From: an uncultured Anaerolineae bacterium
Lineage (GTDB): Bacteria; Chloroflexota; Anaerolineae; JACIWP01
Length of the DNA stretch: 35,370 nt
Assembly: GCA_938049385.1 (NCBI GenBank)
Contig: CALIBQ010000079.1
Location: 1-35,370 of the forward strand
Direction of reading: 5' to 3'
Notes under the pieces: generated by a model
What the model saw: only the letters and a program-made list of their open reading frames with translations
Databases searched by the model: none
What the model was told of the DNA's origin: nothing
Translations under genes and position numbers: made by a program
Shown: positions 7,216 to 15,932 of the stretch, one piece after another
How the letters are laid out: every line of letters starts with the position of its first letter
Position numbering within the stretch: the first letter of the stretch is position 1

Positions 7216-8676
7216 TTACTTGCCGAAGATATCCTTAGAGGCCTTCATCATGCCGTCAATGGCTTCCTGCGGCGTTGCCTTGCCCAGGAACATGGCCTGG
7301 AAGAAGGCCGGCATGGCGGTGCGCACTTCATAATAGTGCGGGCAGTTCAGGCCCATGGAGACCACGCCGTACTTCTTCACCCACTCGAGCGTGAGCTCGT
7401 AGTTCGGGTCGCCGGCCAGCGGCGCGCCCACCGAGTAGCGGGTGGGGAATTGGCCGCTGGAGATGCAGTAGTCGCGCTGCCATTTCTCACTGCTCAGGTG
7501 GATGAGGAATTTGGTGATCTCCTGCAGTTCATAATCGGAGCGGCCTGTTTTCTGGAACATCACCAGGCCGGTGGGGCCAACCGGCAGGCCGGCGGGCTTG
7601 TCGCCAAGATGCGGATAGAGGGTCATGCGGGCATCCATGGGGGCAGTGACCTTGCCCTCTTTTTGGGCCTGCGGGATGGAGACATTCACGGTGGACATGC
7701 CGCCGCCCATAAAGACGCCCTTGCCGGCGTAGAAGAGGTTGTTCACGTCCTGCCAGCCGGCGGTGGTGACGTCGGGGTTGATCAGCCCTTCCTTGTAGAG
7801 CTTGTTCAGGAATTCCATGGCGGCCAGCGCCTGCGGGTTGTCCAGGTCCAGCCCCTGGCAGTCGTCGCGCCAAGTGTTGGAGCCGGCGCCCCAGATGAAG
7901 GCATGCACCGCATAGTCGCCCTGCTCGGAGGCCACCTGCATGACCAGCGGATATTCCACGCCCACCTTGGCTTCCTTGATGGCCTTGGCCGCGGCGTAGA
8001 ACTCGTCGAAGGTCCAGTCGTGATCATCCAGCGGGAGCATGTCCAGCAGGCCGGCCTTCTCAAAGGGCGCGGCGTTGACGATCATGTTCTGGACCCAGTA
8101 GAAGATGGGCAGGCCGTGCAGATGCCCGTTGATGGTGTACAGCTCCAGCAGGCCCGGCAGGAAATCCTCCAGCTCTTCCTTGGGGATGACCTCCTCGAGG
8201 TTCACGGTCACGCCCTCATAGGCGTAGGTAGAGGTGCGGCCCAGGTAATCGCGCAGGATGTCAGGCGGGACGCCGCCGGCGATGGCCACCGGCACTTTCT
8301 TGGGCAGGTCCGCCCAGTCCAGCACCTGGATTTCTACGGAGACATGCGGATTGTCCTTGATGTAATCGTTCGCCACCATCTTCTCGTAATCCAGGGCGGT
8401 CTTCAGTTCCGGATGGCCTTTGACGTTCTGCGGGTCAAAGCGGGGATCCACCCAGAGGTCAATCTTGACCGGCTTCTTGACCTCCGGGGTGGGGGTGACG
8501 AGCACCGGCACCTCTTTCTCCACCACCACCGTCTTGACCACTTCTTTCTCGACGACCACTTCTTTAGTGACTTCGACGATTTGTGGGGTTGCCGGCGCGC
8601 ATGCGGCGATGAACAGGCTCAGGGCCAGCAGTGCTGCACCGATAACGGGGATAATCCATACCCATTTGCCTCGCAT
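7216..8676 (-). CDS. Extracellular sugar-binding lipoprotein of ABC importer
   Basis: A 486-residue family-1-type solute-binding protein. The signal peptide ends in LFIAAC, with Cys26 predicted to be lipidated. Residues about 34-70 form a Val/Glu/Lys-rich tether (EVTKEVVVEKEVVKTVV and so on) followed by a TPTPE segment, a style typical of Chloroflexota binding proteins. The mature domain contains DYEKMVANDYIKDNP, GGVPPDILRDY and the hinge-like phrase TGLVMFQKTGRSDYELQ. It would capture a carbohydrate outside the membrane and deliver it to the two permeases downstream. AAAGGAGG stands 8 nt before the ATG at 8676. It is the first gene of the operon, behind the promoter at 8989-9017. Confidence 0.92.
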   Translation of the reverse strand: MRGKWVWIIPVIGAALLALSLFIAACAPATPQIVEVTKEVVVEKEVVKTVVVEKEVPVLVTPTPEVKKPVKIDLWVDPRFDPQNVKGHPELKTALDYEKMVANDYIKDNPHVSVEIQVLDWADLPKKVPVAIAGGVPPDILRDYLGRTSTYAYEGVTVNLEEVIPKEELEDFLPGLLELYTINGHLHGLPIFYWVQNMIVNAAPFEKAGLLDMLPLDDHDWTFDEFYAAAKAIKEAKVGVEYPLVMQVASEQGDYAVHAFIWGAGSNTWRDDCQGLDLDNPQALAAMEFLNKLYKEGLINPDVTTAGWQDVNNLFYAGKGVFMGGGMSTVNVSIPQAQKEGKVTAPMDARMTLYPHLGDKPAGLPVGPTGLVMFQKTGRSDYELQEITKFLIHLSSEKWQRDYCISSGQFPTRYSVGAPLAGDPNYELTLEWVKKYGVVSMGLNCPHYYEVRTAMPAFFQAMFLGKATPQEAIDGMMKASKDIFGK

Positions 8677-8982
8677 TCTCCGTCCTCCTTTCGCGAATCA
8701 AACGGAACGGCATCTTCGGGACAGCGACACCTTCAGCCGACAGCAGGGAGGGCCAATCCCAACCTGCCGACTGCACAGGGGAAGGGTAATCCACCACAGG
8801 GCCGGCATCACCTCCTTATCCTACCAGCTACAGGGATGATGCGCTCATCCGGATATGGGACCTACCGCCGAAAAACGATATTGGACCTTGCACAGAGCGA
8901 GGATACCGGCTCGATGACGAGAAGCTGAGATGACTGCGGCGAAATCGCTCTGACCAGTGCAATGTGCTCTTATGGTCTGACC
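8677..8982 (-). other. Long 5' leader of the sugar ABC operon
   Basis: About 300 nt separate the predicted start point (near 8982) from the binding-protein ATG. I see no gene. A small hairpin GGATGA/TCATCC lies at 8834-8850. No known riboswitch consensus was recognised. Confidence 0.5.
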
Positions 8983-8983
8983 A
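8949..8983. promoter_or_regulatory. Candidate GntR/FadR-type operator pair
   Basis: TGGTCTGACCA at 8973-8983 is a palindrome that overlaps the expected start point. TCTGACCA recurs 27 bp further along at 8949-8956. The palindrome fits the TGGTCNGACCA pattern known for FadR-like GntR repressors, a placement that would block transcription. No GntR gene is in the window. Confidence 0.5.
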
Positions 8984-8988
8984 CTTTC

Positions 8989-9017
8989 AATATAGCATAT
9001 TTCCTGCGGTGTGTCAA
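8989..9017 (-). promoter_or_regulatory. Near-consensus promoter of sugar ABC operon
   Basis: On the minus strand TTGACA (9012-9017) and TATATT (8989-8994) are 17 bp apart. The -35 is a perfect match and the -10 matches five of six. It lies just outside the MITE-like element that begins at 9030. Confidence 0.8.
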
Positions 9018-9029
9018 GTGCCGCCGGAG

Positions 9030-9310
9030 AGGGTGTTGAAAAGGTACCGTCGTGACTATGGCCCAGGAGGCCGGCCAACGCTTGTCGGAAGTTCGCCGGC
9101 GGCTGGAAGCCGCCGGCTTAGGAAACGAAGCCCCTACGGGGCTTGGCACCGTAAGCCTGGCGCTTCAGCGCCAGGCGAACAGGCGAAGTGCAAGATAAAG
9201 TGGGACCCCAGCACTTTCATAAGCCGCGGCAGCATCTGCGAAGCCGGCCGGCGCCGGCCGACTTCGCAAACCCAGCCACCGTTTCAACCACCAGGCTTCT
9301 TCAACACCCT
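9030..9310. mobile_element. MITE-like palindromic element, copy 1
   Basis: AGGGTGTTGAA (9030-9040) and TTCAACACCCT (9300-9310) are exact terminal inverted repeats of about 281 bp of non-coding DNA. Inside are consecutive hairpins: arms around 9095-9117, GCCCC/GGGGC around 9129-9142, GCCTGGCGC/GCGCCAGGC around 9155-9176, and a long one at about 9237-9270 with arms starting TGCGAAG. The 93-bp core 9087-9179 recurs inverted at 16747-16839. No transposase is encoded, so it would have to be mobilised in trans. It ends 8 bp before the comEC stop codon. Confidence 0.8.
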
Positions 9311-9317
9311 CGCCAGC

Positions 9318-11690
9318 TTACCGCTGGCCGCGCACCCACACGCGCTCGCCGTCGCTGATAACCTCAATGGTGCCCTGCTGGTCGGTGCGCCACACAGTCA
9401 CCGCATGATTGGCCAGCCGGCGCAGTACCGCCTGCGTCGGGTGTCCGAAGGAATTGCCGGCGCCGGCGGAGATGACCGCCACTGCCGGCGAGACCTTTTC
9501 CAGAAGGCGATCCGTCGTGCCGGCGGCCGCGCCGTGATGCGCCACCTGAAGCACCGCCGCGCCCAGGTCGGCGCCGCTGTCCAGCAGAAGCGCTTCGCCC
9601 TGGCGCTCCACATCCCCCATGAAGAGGATGTAGAGGCGGCCGTAGGACAGCCGCAGTACGGCGGAGCAGTCGTTGTCGGCCAGCGCGTCCGGGCAGGACG
9701 CCGGCGGATGCAGGACCTCAAGCAGGAGGCCCTCTTCCGGCAGGCGAAGCTGTGTGCCGGCGGCCGCCGGCACCCTCTCCGCTCCCGCTTTCCGGATGCC
9801 TTCTACCCAGCGCTGGGTAATGTCCGCGCCCTCGGGGAAGCCGGCGTCCAGGCTAGTCGCTACCCGATAATGCTCCAGCACCCCGAAGAGGCCGGCGATG
9901 TGGTCAGAGTCCGGGTGCGTGGCGATGACCGCATCCAGTGAGCGGTCCCAGAAAGGCATGCGCCGGCCCAAATGGGACAGCACCAGCGCGCCGTCCGGCC
10001 CGCCGTCAATCAGCACCTGATGGCCGGCCGGCGTGACGATAAAGGCGGCATGCCCCTGGCCCACGTCCAGAAAGTACACGTGCAGATAGCCGTCGGGGAG
10101 GCTGAAGGCCGCTGTCCATACGAGCACCGCGCCCAGCCCCAGGGCGGAAAAGCCGGCGTATGCCGGCAGGTGCCGGCGCCCGTACTGCCACAGCTCCTGA
10201 CGCCGGTCCGCCGGCAGGCTTCCCCCCAATGTCAGGGCAACCAGCAGTGCGTAATAGATGAGGAGCAGGGCCGGCGTGAAAGGCGGCACAGTGACCTGCG
10301 CCCAAGGCAGGCCGGCCATCTTCTCGATGACCCAAACGGTATATGCCGCGAAGGGCCATGCCAGCCAGCCCAGTGCCTGGCCCAGCGGCATCCATACCGC
10401 GCCGGCCAGGGTCGCCAGTGCCCCCAACCCCAGCAGGGGCGGCTGTGCCGGAAGCACCAGCACGTTGGCCGGCAGTGTGGCCAGCGAAAGCTGGCCGGTC
10501 TGATACAGCAGGATGGGGAGCGTCCAGCACTGCGCCGCCAGGGTCACTAGCACGATCTCTTCTAGTATCTGAACGGGAGAGCGCCGGCCGGCCCACCCCA
10601 GCTTCTCGCGCAGTGTCTGCCAGCCTTTCCAGAGCATCGGGTACAGGGTGATTAATCCCAGCGTGGCGGCGAAAGAGAGCTGAAATCCCAGATGCCAGAG
10701 GGCATAGGGCTGGACCATGGTCATCAGCAGGGCGGCGATGGCCAGGCCGCGCAGGGCGGTGGAACGCCGGCCGGTCAGCAGAGCGAAGAGGGTCAGACCG
10801 CCCATGATGGCCGCCCGCACCACCGGCGGGTCGAACCCCACCAATAGGGTATAGCCGGCCACAGCCGCCAGCGCCGCGGCCATGGCGCGCCGCCGGCCCA
10901 GCGCCGGCGTCAGCAGAGACGTGACCAGCGCGGCCAGCAGGGTGATGTTCCACCCTGAGATGACCACGATGTGCGAGGTGCCGGCGGCGCGCAGGGCATC
11001 CTCCAGCCGGCCGGGGATGCCGCGCGCATCACCCAACAGCATGGCGGAGAGCAGGCCGGCATACGGCGCCGGCCAGATGCGCTCGACAATGCCGCGCAGT
11101 TGGTCCCTGAGGGAATACAGCGCCGCCATCAGGGGATGGCCCTGGCCGGCGCGCAGGAATTGGACGCGGGGATAGCGCATCAGGGAGTGTATGCCGCGGC
11201 GCGCCAGGTATTCCCGATAGTCAAAGACCCCCAAGCGCGAAGGGGTAATTGGCCGGCCGTCCAGCAGAAGCTCATCGCCGTAGCGGTAAGCCGGCAGGGC
11301 CGGCAGGATCACCTCGATGTCCCCCTGCACCGCCTGGTCCTGGCCCTGGCCGGCAAGGTGTACGGCACGCACATGCAGGCGCTGGACAGTGCCGGAAAGC
11401 TGTGGGGATTCGATCACAATGCCTTGTACTTGGAACTCGCCGGCATCGTTAAAGCGCTGAAGGCTGTTCTCAGCGGGAGGCGAGTGCAAGAGGAGCATGC
11501 GCAGGGCGCCCAGGCAGAACGCCAAGGCAAGCAATGCCCAGCGCTGTGCGGCAGAACGCCGGCGGAGCAAGCCAGCCAGCAGTACGCCGGCCGCAGTGCC
11601 GACCAGCCACCATGCCGGCGCCAGCCAGCCTTGTTCACCTATCCACAGGCCGGCGATCCATCCTCCCAGCAGGAACCAGAGCGTGTGCAA
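9318..11690 (-). CDS. comEC: ComEC/Rec2-type DNA uptake channel
   Basis: A 790-residue membrane protein with the three domains of ComEC. N-terminal helices and an OB-like region (about 60-190, containing YREYLARRGIHSLMRYPRVQ) come first. The Competence domain of many helices (about 200-510) includes GTSHIVVISGWNITLLAAL. The C-terminal metallo-beta-lactamase domain (about 530-790) has FLDVGQGHAAFIV, DGGPDG and ATHPDSDHIAGL, whose His/Asp residues bind metal. ComEC carries single-stranded DNA across the membrane in natural transformation, and the MBL domain is proposed to degrade the other strand. The start is a TTG at 11690, chosen because AGGAGAG stands 8 nt before it. It follows the PEP-binding gene by 50 nt. 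ComEA, ComF and DprA are not in the window. Confidence 0.93.
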   Translation of the reverse strand: MHTLWFLLGGWIAGLWIGEQGWLAPAWWLVGTAAGVLLAGLLRRRSAAQRWALLALAFCLGALRMLLLHSPPAENSLQRFNDAGEFQVQGIVIESPQLSGTVQRLHVRAVHLAGQGQDQAVQGDIEVILPALPAYRYGDELLLDGRPITPSRLGVFDYREYLARRGIHSLMRYPRVQFLRAGQGHPLMAALYSLRDQLRGIVERIWPAPYAGLLSAMLLGDARGIPGRLEDALRAAGTSHIVVISGWNITLLAALVTSLLTPALGRRRAMAAALAAVAGYTLLVGFDPPVVRAAIMGGLTLFALLTGRRSTALRGLAIAALLMTMVQPYALWHLGFQLSFAATLGLITLYPMLWKGWQTLREKLGWAGRRSPVQILEEIVLVTLAAQCWTLPILLYQTGQLSLATLPANVLVLPAQPPLLGLGALATLAGAVWMPLGQALGWLAWPFAAYTVWVIEKMAGLPWAQVTVPPFTPALLLIYYALLVALTLGGSLPADRRQELWQYGRRHLPAYAGFSALGLGAVLVWTAAFSLPDGYLHVYFLDVGQGHAAFIVTPAGHQVLIDGGPDGALVLSHLGRRMPFWDRSLDAVIATHPDSDHIAGLFGVLEHYRVATSLDAGFPEGADITQRWVEGIRKAGAERVPAAAGTQLRLPEEGLLLEVLHPPASCPDALADNDCSAVLRLSYGRLYILFMGDVERQGEALLLDSGADLGAAVLQVAHHGAAAGTTDRLLEKVSPAVAVISAGAGNSFGHPTQAVLRRLANHAVTVWRTDQQGTIEVISDGERVWVRGQR

Positions 11691-11740
11691 GAGAGCATCT
11701 CTCCTGCCCGCCGCCGAGGAGGATGAGCGCCAGCCAGGCT

Positions 11741-14080
11741 TCAGGCCTCTTCTTCCCCCTCGTAGGTGCGCAAATAGCCGAAGGCCTCGTCGGCGTCGCT
11801 GTTCATCACCACTTCCAGCAGTCGGCCGTCGGCGACCGCCGGCACGTCAATCACCCGCACCACATCGGCGAACTTGCCGGCGTCCGGCAGAATCTCGGTC
11901 AGCACATTGGGCGACTGCGTGAAAAATTCCTCGCGGAAAATGTTCGCCGGGTCGTCCGGGTAGAGGGGGAGTGGGTAAATCTGCGCCTCTACCAGGTCCT
12001 GGAAGAAATGGGTGCCGTAAGATACCTCCACCGGCTGTCCATCGTGGGAATGGGCAATCTCGATGAGCATGCTGGTGTTGTAAATCTCGGCATAGCTCAC
12101 CTTGACGCCCAAGTCAATGTTGGAAGACCCCCAGCGGCCAGGACCCATCAGGATGAAGCGCTGGCCTTCCAGGGCCTTGTTCAGCCGGCCGATGAGGCGC
12201 GCCAACTCCGTCTTGAAATGCGGGTCAGTGATCTGGGCGTACTTCTCCGGGTCCACATACACGATATAGCGGATGCGCTGTACCAAGCCGTGCGGCACCA
12301 GCCGGTTGGCGGAGAATATCTTATCCTCGTCCGGCACATCGGCGGGCAGGGGGAAGCGCTGTGCCGCGGCATAGGCCTGCGGCCGGCACTGCAGGAGGTG
12401 CAGGCAGAACTCGGGCTTCGGCCAGCCGCGCCGGATTTCCACGGTGAACTCGATGTCAATGGGGAAGTTGTACACCGCTTCCAGGCGCTTCAACACCGTC
12501 TTCATCAGGTTGACGAAGTCGCGGTTCTTCAGCAGGCCGTCGAAGGTCAGCACCAGCTTATCCTTGGGGAAAGTGCCGGCAGTCAGCGGCTCAAAGTACT
12601 CCCCGCGGTCCACCGAAGCCAACAGTTCGATACCGGTGATATCCTCGGACAGCACTTCGCTCACCGGCAGGGTCTTGAAGGTATTGTCCTCGAGGTCAAT
12701 GACGTCCACATAGCGCTGGGAGTACCAGCGGATCTCGCGGACGTTGCCCTCCGGCCGAAGCTCCGGATGGCTGAGCGCCACCATACGCGCATAGTCGTTG
12801 GCGACGCGTTCGACGGCACGGGTGCCCATACCGAAGACAATGCGCAGGAAGCCGTCCTCCCGACGGATGCGGCGGTTCCAGCGGAAGGGGTTGCGGCTGA
12901 AGCCCACGCCGGCCAGGGTGGGGTAGAAATAGCGCCCGTGCTGTTCCCCTTCGACCTTCTGGAGCAGGATGGCCATGCGCTCGTCGTAGTCAATCAGGCC
13001 CATGCGCTGGCGGTAGACCAGCACCTCGGGGCGCGCCACGCAGGAATAAATGTGGCGGATAGCGGAGAGCACCGCCTCCAGGTTCTCTTTGCGGGTGCCC
13101 TGGTTGGGGCAGAAGACGCTGTCGTATTTGCCGGCGAACGAGGTGCGGAAGTTATCCTCCAGCAGGCTGGAAGAGCGCACAATGATAGGCGCGTGGTTCA
13201 GCTCCTCCAGCAGGAGAGCGATCTGCTCGACAATGTCCTCAGGGAATCTGCCGCGGGCGTAGTGCTCTTTGACCTGGGAATACGTGGCCTCAATCTGCTC
13301 CCGCGTCTTGTACTTCTGGTTGAGCAGGTCATACAGGTGGTTGATGGACAGGAAGTCGTAGAAGACGTCGGCGCCGATGAAGTAGGACTCCGGCATGGCC
13401 AGGTAGGGGCGGATGTCGAAGCCGGCGTTGTCCGCTTCGGCCTGCAGGATTTTCCAGGCGAGGAGCAGGCCGGCCGCCTTGCCGCCGATTTTGCCGCGCC
13501 CGATGCGGCGCCGGCGAATCTCTTTCAGGTCCTGGATGGTGAAGTATTCCTTCGCCAGGCTGACAAAGGCAAGCTGATCGCTGATCATGCTCTTGATGAG
13601 CACGACAATGATTTCCTTCAAATGGTGCTGGACCTTGGCGCGCTTTTCCGGCGGAAAGCTCTCGTACTGCTCCGCCTGCGCGAAGAGCATATCCCAGGGC
13701 GCCAGCTCCGGGTTGAACGAGAGGATAATGTCTTCACGCGGGACGCGGTCCGCCAGCACCTCCTGGACGATGCGTTCGAACAGCTCATGCGGCAGGTTGT
13801 AGGCGAAGTAGAAGTCGGTGAGGGTATCCCGGACGCGCGACACCCGTTCCGCCCATATATCACTGGGTTCCTCAACCACCGGGTCCATCAATCCCTCGCG
13901 CCGCTGGGACTGGATGGCCTTTTCCCGCACCTCGCGCTCAAACTGCTCGCGCGAGATAATGCCGCGCGAGAAAATCTCCTCGCGCATGCGCTGTCGGATG
14001 CGGCTCGCCAGGATAGGATACTGGCTGAGCTCCAGATACAGTTTCAGGACCTTCGGAAGGCGATCGGTATCGCTGAACAT
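11741..14080 (-). CDS. PEP/pyruvate-binding (PPDK N-terminal, ATP-grasp) domain protein
   Basis: A 779-residue protein. Residues 1-190 are a helical region I do not recognise. From IGGKAAGLLLAW (about 198) to about 560 it resembles the nucleotide-binding domain of PEP synthase and pyruvate phosphate dikinase: PIIVRSSSLLEDNFRTSFAG near residue 300, then GVGFSRNPF and GMGTRAVERV. The last 150 residues contain RFILMGPGRWGSSNIDLGV and GTHFFQDLVEAQIYPLPLY, conserved in stand-alone members as far as I recall. I see neither the phosphohistidine swivel domain nor the PEP-utilising barrel, so it cannot be a complete PEP synthase. It may be an ATP-dependent phosphotransferase acting with a partner. It is downstream of the DUF192-ParA-Cys genes and 50 nt before comEC. 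Confidence 0.82.
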   Translation of the reverse strand: MFSDTDRLPKVLKLYLELSQYPILASRIRQRMREEIFSRGIISREQFEREVREKAIQSQRREGLMDPVVEEPSDIWAERVSRVRDTLTDFYFAYNLPHELFERIVQEVLADRVPREDIILSFNPELAPWDMLFAQAEQYESFPPEKRAKVQHHLKEIIVVLIKSMISDQLAFVSLAKEYFTIQDLKEIRRRRIGRGKIGGKAAGLLLAWKILQAEADNAGFDIRPYLAMPESYFIGADVFYDFLSINHLYDLLNQKYKTREQIEATYSQVKEHYARGRFPEDIVEQIALLLEELNHAPIIVRSSSLLEDNFRTSFAGKYDSVFCPNQGTRKENLEAVLSAIRHIYSCVARPEVLVYRQRMGLIDYDERMAILLQKVEGEQHGRYFYPTLAGVGFSRNPFRWNRRIRREDGFLRIVFGMGTRAVERVANDYARMVALSHPELRPEGNVREIRWYSQRYVDVIDLEDNTFKTLPVSEVLSEDITGIELLASVDRGEYFEPLTAGTFPKDKLVLTFDGLLKNRDFVNLMKTVLKRLEAVYNFPIDIEFTVEIRRGWPKPEFCLHLLQCRPQAYAAAQRFPLPADVPDEDKIFSANRLVPHGLVQRIRYIVYVDPEKYAQITDPHFKTELARLIGRLNKALEGQRFILMGPGRWGSSNIDLGVKVSYAEIYNTSMLIEIAHSHDGQPVEVSYGTHFFQDLVEAQIYPLPLYPDDPANIFREEFFTQSPNVLTEILPDAGKFADVVRVIDVPAVADGRLLEVVMNSDADEAFGYLRTYEGEEEA

Positions 14081-14185
14081 ACTGCCTTGCGCCGGCCGGC
14101 GCCGTTTCTCAGGGATTACATTACAGTGTATCCGAGCCGGCCGCTTCGCGCAAGTCGCCCTGCCGGCGGTTGTTGGAAAAGCGCT

Positions 14186-14638
14186 CTATTTGCGCCCCAG
14201 CAAGCGGGAGAACAATCCCCCTCCCCTCTTTCCTCGCTGTGCGGCGCTCCGCTCCTCGGATGCCTTTGCCCAGCGGAACACCTCGCATGAGGGGTATGCA
14301 GAGGTCAGGCAGTATATCTCCTGATGGGCATGGAATATTTCCAGCGGCTTGCCTGTCCGGTAACAACGGTGGGTTGGGCCGGCTTCCTGCAGGCGCTCCG
14401 AAGGATTCTCCTGTGTCCCCAGATAGGGGCAAACCGTCACCTCTTCCCCCGCTGGGGCAGGCTCCGCTTGTGAGGTTTCCGGTACGTATTCCTCGCCGGC
14501 GGGTGGGGCTTCTGCCGGCTCAACGGCGGCTTCCGCCGGCTTCGAAGCCGCATCGGCGATGAGCTGATCCAGGTCGGCAAGCGGATCGCCTTTCAGGCGC
14601 TGGGAACGTTTGGGACGGCGTGTTGGCTGTTCAGGCAT
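14186..14638 (-). CDS. Small four-cysteine protein, putative metal-binding
   Basis: A 150-residue protein of unknown function. Residues 1-65 are charged, then Ala/Glu/Pro-rich and probably disordered. Residues 68-123 hold four cysteines in the pattern VCPYLG (Cys70), HRCYR (Cys92), YCLT (Cys110) and PSCEVF (Cys118). This C-x21-C-x17-C-x7-C arrangement, with His90, His103 and His105, suggests a zinc or iron-sulfur site. Similar 'CPYLG...HRC...YCL...YP.C..F' modules occur in other Chloroflexota and actinobacterial proteins, from memory. The start overlaps the ParA stop by 8 nt, so the two are translationally coupled and probably act together. The C-terminus is basic (RGKRGGGLFSRLLGRK). Confidence 0.75.
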   Translation of the reverse strand: MPEQPTRRPKRSQRLKGDPLADLDQLIADAASKPAEAAVEPAEAPPAGEEYVPETSQAEPAPAGEEVTVCPYLGTQENPSERLQEAGPTHRCYRTGKPLEIFHAHQEIYCLTSAYPSCEVFRWAKASEERSAAQRGKRGGGLFSRLLGRK

Positions 14639-15383
14639 GTTCGAGAACCCTTTCTACCAGACGTGCGTAATCTATGCTCCCTGGTCCGGTGGGATCATAC
14701 TCGAAGATCGTCAGGTGGTGGCTGGGCGCTTCGGACAGGCGGGCGCTGGCGCGGATGGGTTCGGTGACGATGCCCGGGAAATGCTGTTGGAGCATGGCGA
14801 CGATCTCGTGCGATTTAGAATAGCGGCGGTCGAAAAAGGTGGGTATCACCATGGCCAGACGGACGGGGTGACCAGGGGAGAGCCGGCGTGCCCGGATGAT
14901 CTCGATGACCACGAGCCTGGCGCTGACGACCGCCAGATATTCCATTGACACCGGGATGCATACTTCTCGGGCGAAGTGCAGGGCGCATTCGGACAGCAGG
15001 TTGACGGACGGCGGGCAGTCCAGCAGGATGAACTCATAGCCGGCCTCCTCGATGCCGGCCAGCCGGCGTCTCAGCACATCCGGTCCCTCCTGCTTCATGA
15101 TGAGCTTTTGCTCTGCCTCCGTGAGCCGGCGGTCCGCCGCAATAATATCCAGCCGTGTGCGGGCACGCGTGATGCAGTCGAACCAGGATGCCCCTTCGAG
15201 CAGGAGTTCGGCGGTAGTATGCTCGTAATTCGCGCCGAGCCAGCTTGCCACGCTCCCCTGCGCGTCGAGGTCAATGGCCAGCACGCGGTGGCCGCGCATG
15301 GCCAACCCCATCCCCAGGTTCACCACGGTGGTCGTCTTGCCGGTCCCGCCCTTGAAATTGAGAAAGCACAGGATGCGCGTCAT
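14631..15383 (-). CDS. ParA/Soj-family ATPase
   Basis: A 250-residue MinD/ParA-type P-loop ATPase. The deviant Walker A reads KGGTGKTTT (residues 11-19), followed by LAIDLDAQGSVASWLG and LLDCPPSVNLLSECAL, the ParA Walker A' and B signatures, and PVSMEYLAVVSARLVV. ParA proteins form ATP-dependent dimers on DNA or membranes and position cargo such as plasmids, chromosomes or protein complexes. There is no ParB or parS-like partner here; the overlapping downstream gene encodes the four-cysteine protein, which may be its partner. AGGA lies 7 nt before the ATG. Chromosome partition cannot be excluded, but the setting suggests an orphan positioning ATPase. Confidence 0.9.
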   Translation of the reverse strand: MTRILCFLNFKGGTGKTTTVVNLGMGLAMRGHRVLAIDLDAQGSVASWLGANYEHTTAELLLEGASWFDCITRARTRLDIIAADRRLTEAEQKLIMKQEGPDVLRRRLAGIEEAGYEFILLDCPPSVNLLSECALHFAREVCIPVSMEYLAVVSARLVVIEIIRARRLSPGHPVRLAMVIPTFFDRRYSKSHEIVAMLQQHFPGIVTEPIRASARLSEAPSHHLTIFEYDPTGPGSIDYARLVERVLEHA

Positions 15384-15434
15384 GCGAGTTCCTGAAAAGA
15401 TTCGGACGCGGATGCCGCGGCCAATCCGCGGGGT

Positions 15435-15782
15435 TCAGAAGGTCACCTGAAGCTGGTCTCCCATTGCGGTGGCGGTTCGGGCGATGGTGCCGGCCGGCAG
15501 TTCGATCACATAGTGCACGCCTTTGTAAAAAGAGCCGAAGCGCCAGGGCTTCAGCTCCGGGTCCATTCCTACCACGCGGTCATACTTGTCCACATAGAGC
15601 ACGTCGATGGGGATGGACATGAACATACAGTGCACCCCCCGGCAGGGGATAATGGCCAGACCATCCCCCGGCGCCAGATGACGCACCCCGATCAATCCCC
15701 GCAGGCGGGTCCAAGCGTTGTTGGCGACGCGGCCGTTTTCCACCAGCACAGCATTGCGAGTCAGGTTGATCACGCGCAACAT
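15435..15782 (-). CDS. DUF192 family protein
   Basis: A 115-residue protein of the DUF192 (COG1430) family. It contains NAWTRLRGLIGVRHLAPGDG, then GVHCMFMSIPIDVLYVD, the family core, and ends HYVIELPAGTIARTATAMGD. The ATG at 15782 is chosen because GGGAG lies about 5 nt upstream and the protein then has normal family length; a longer reading to 16388 would run antisense through the protease gene. Many DUF192 proteins are secreted, but this one has no signal peptide. The role is unknown. It is the first gene of a minus-strand run that continues with ParA, 51 nt downstream, and diverges from the M50 protease across a 150-bp gap. Confidence 0.85.
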   Translation of the reverse strand: MLRVINLTRNAVLVENGRVANNAWTRLRGLIGVRHLAPGDGLAIIPCRGVHCMFMSIPIDVLYVDKYDRVVGMDPELKPWRFGSFYKGVHYVIELPAGTIARTATAMGDQLQVTF

Positions 15783-15857
15783 ATCATCTCCCAGCAAACC
15801 AACGTTCATTCGATGTGTGCTGTGCCCCAGCAGATGCTCTATGGGCCGAAAGTACCA

Positions 15858-15886
15858 TTGAAAGGCCGTCGCGCATCCGATAGAGT
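15858..15886 (+). promoter_or_regulatory. Possible promoter of the M50 protease gene
   Basis: TTGAAA (15858-15863) and TAGAGT (15881-15886) are 17 bp apart, about 47 bp before the chosen ATG. Both boxes are imperfect. No equally good minus-strand promoter for the DUF192 gene was found in the 150-bp gap. Confidence 0.35.
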
Positions 15887-15932
15887 GATTAGTGGACATA
15901 TCCGGTTCGGCGCGGGATGGGGTGTGAGTGTG

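Noticed and set aside
7336-8928. A 530-codon plus-strand frame opposite the sugar-binding lipoprotein
   Set aside because: The product is His/Gly-rich without domain features, and the minus-strand gene is certain.
11534-14290. A 918-codon open frame on the plus strand
   Set aside because: It is antisense to the PEP-binding gene and the end of comEC. Its translation has no recognisable domain, while the minus-strand frame has clear family motifs.
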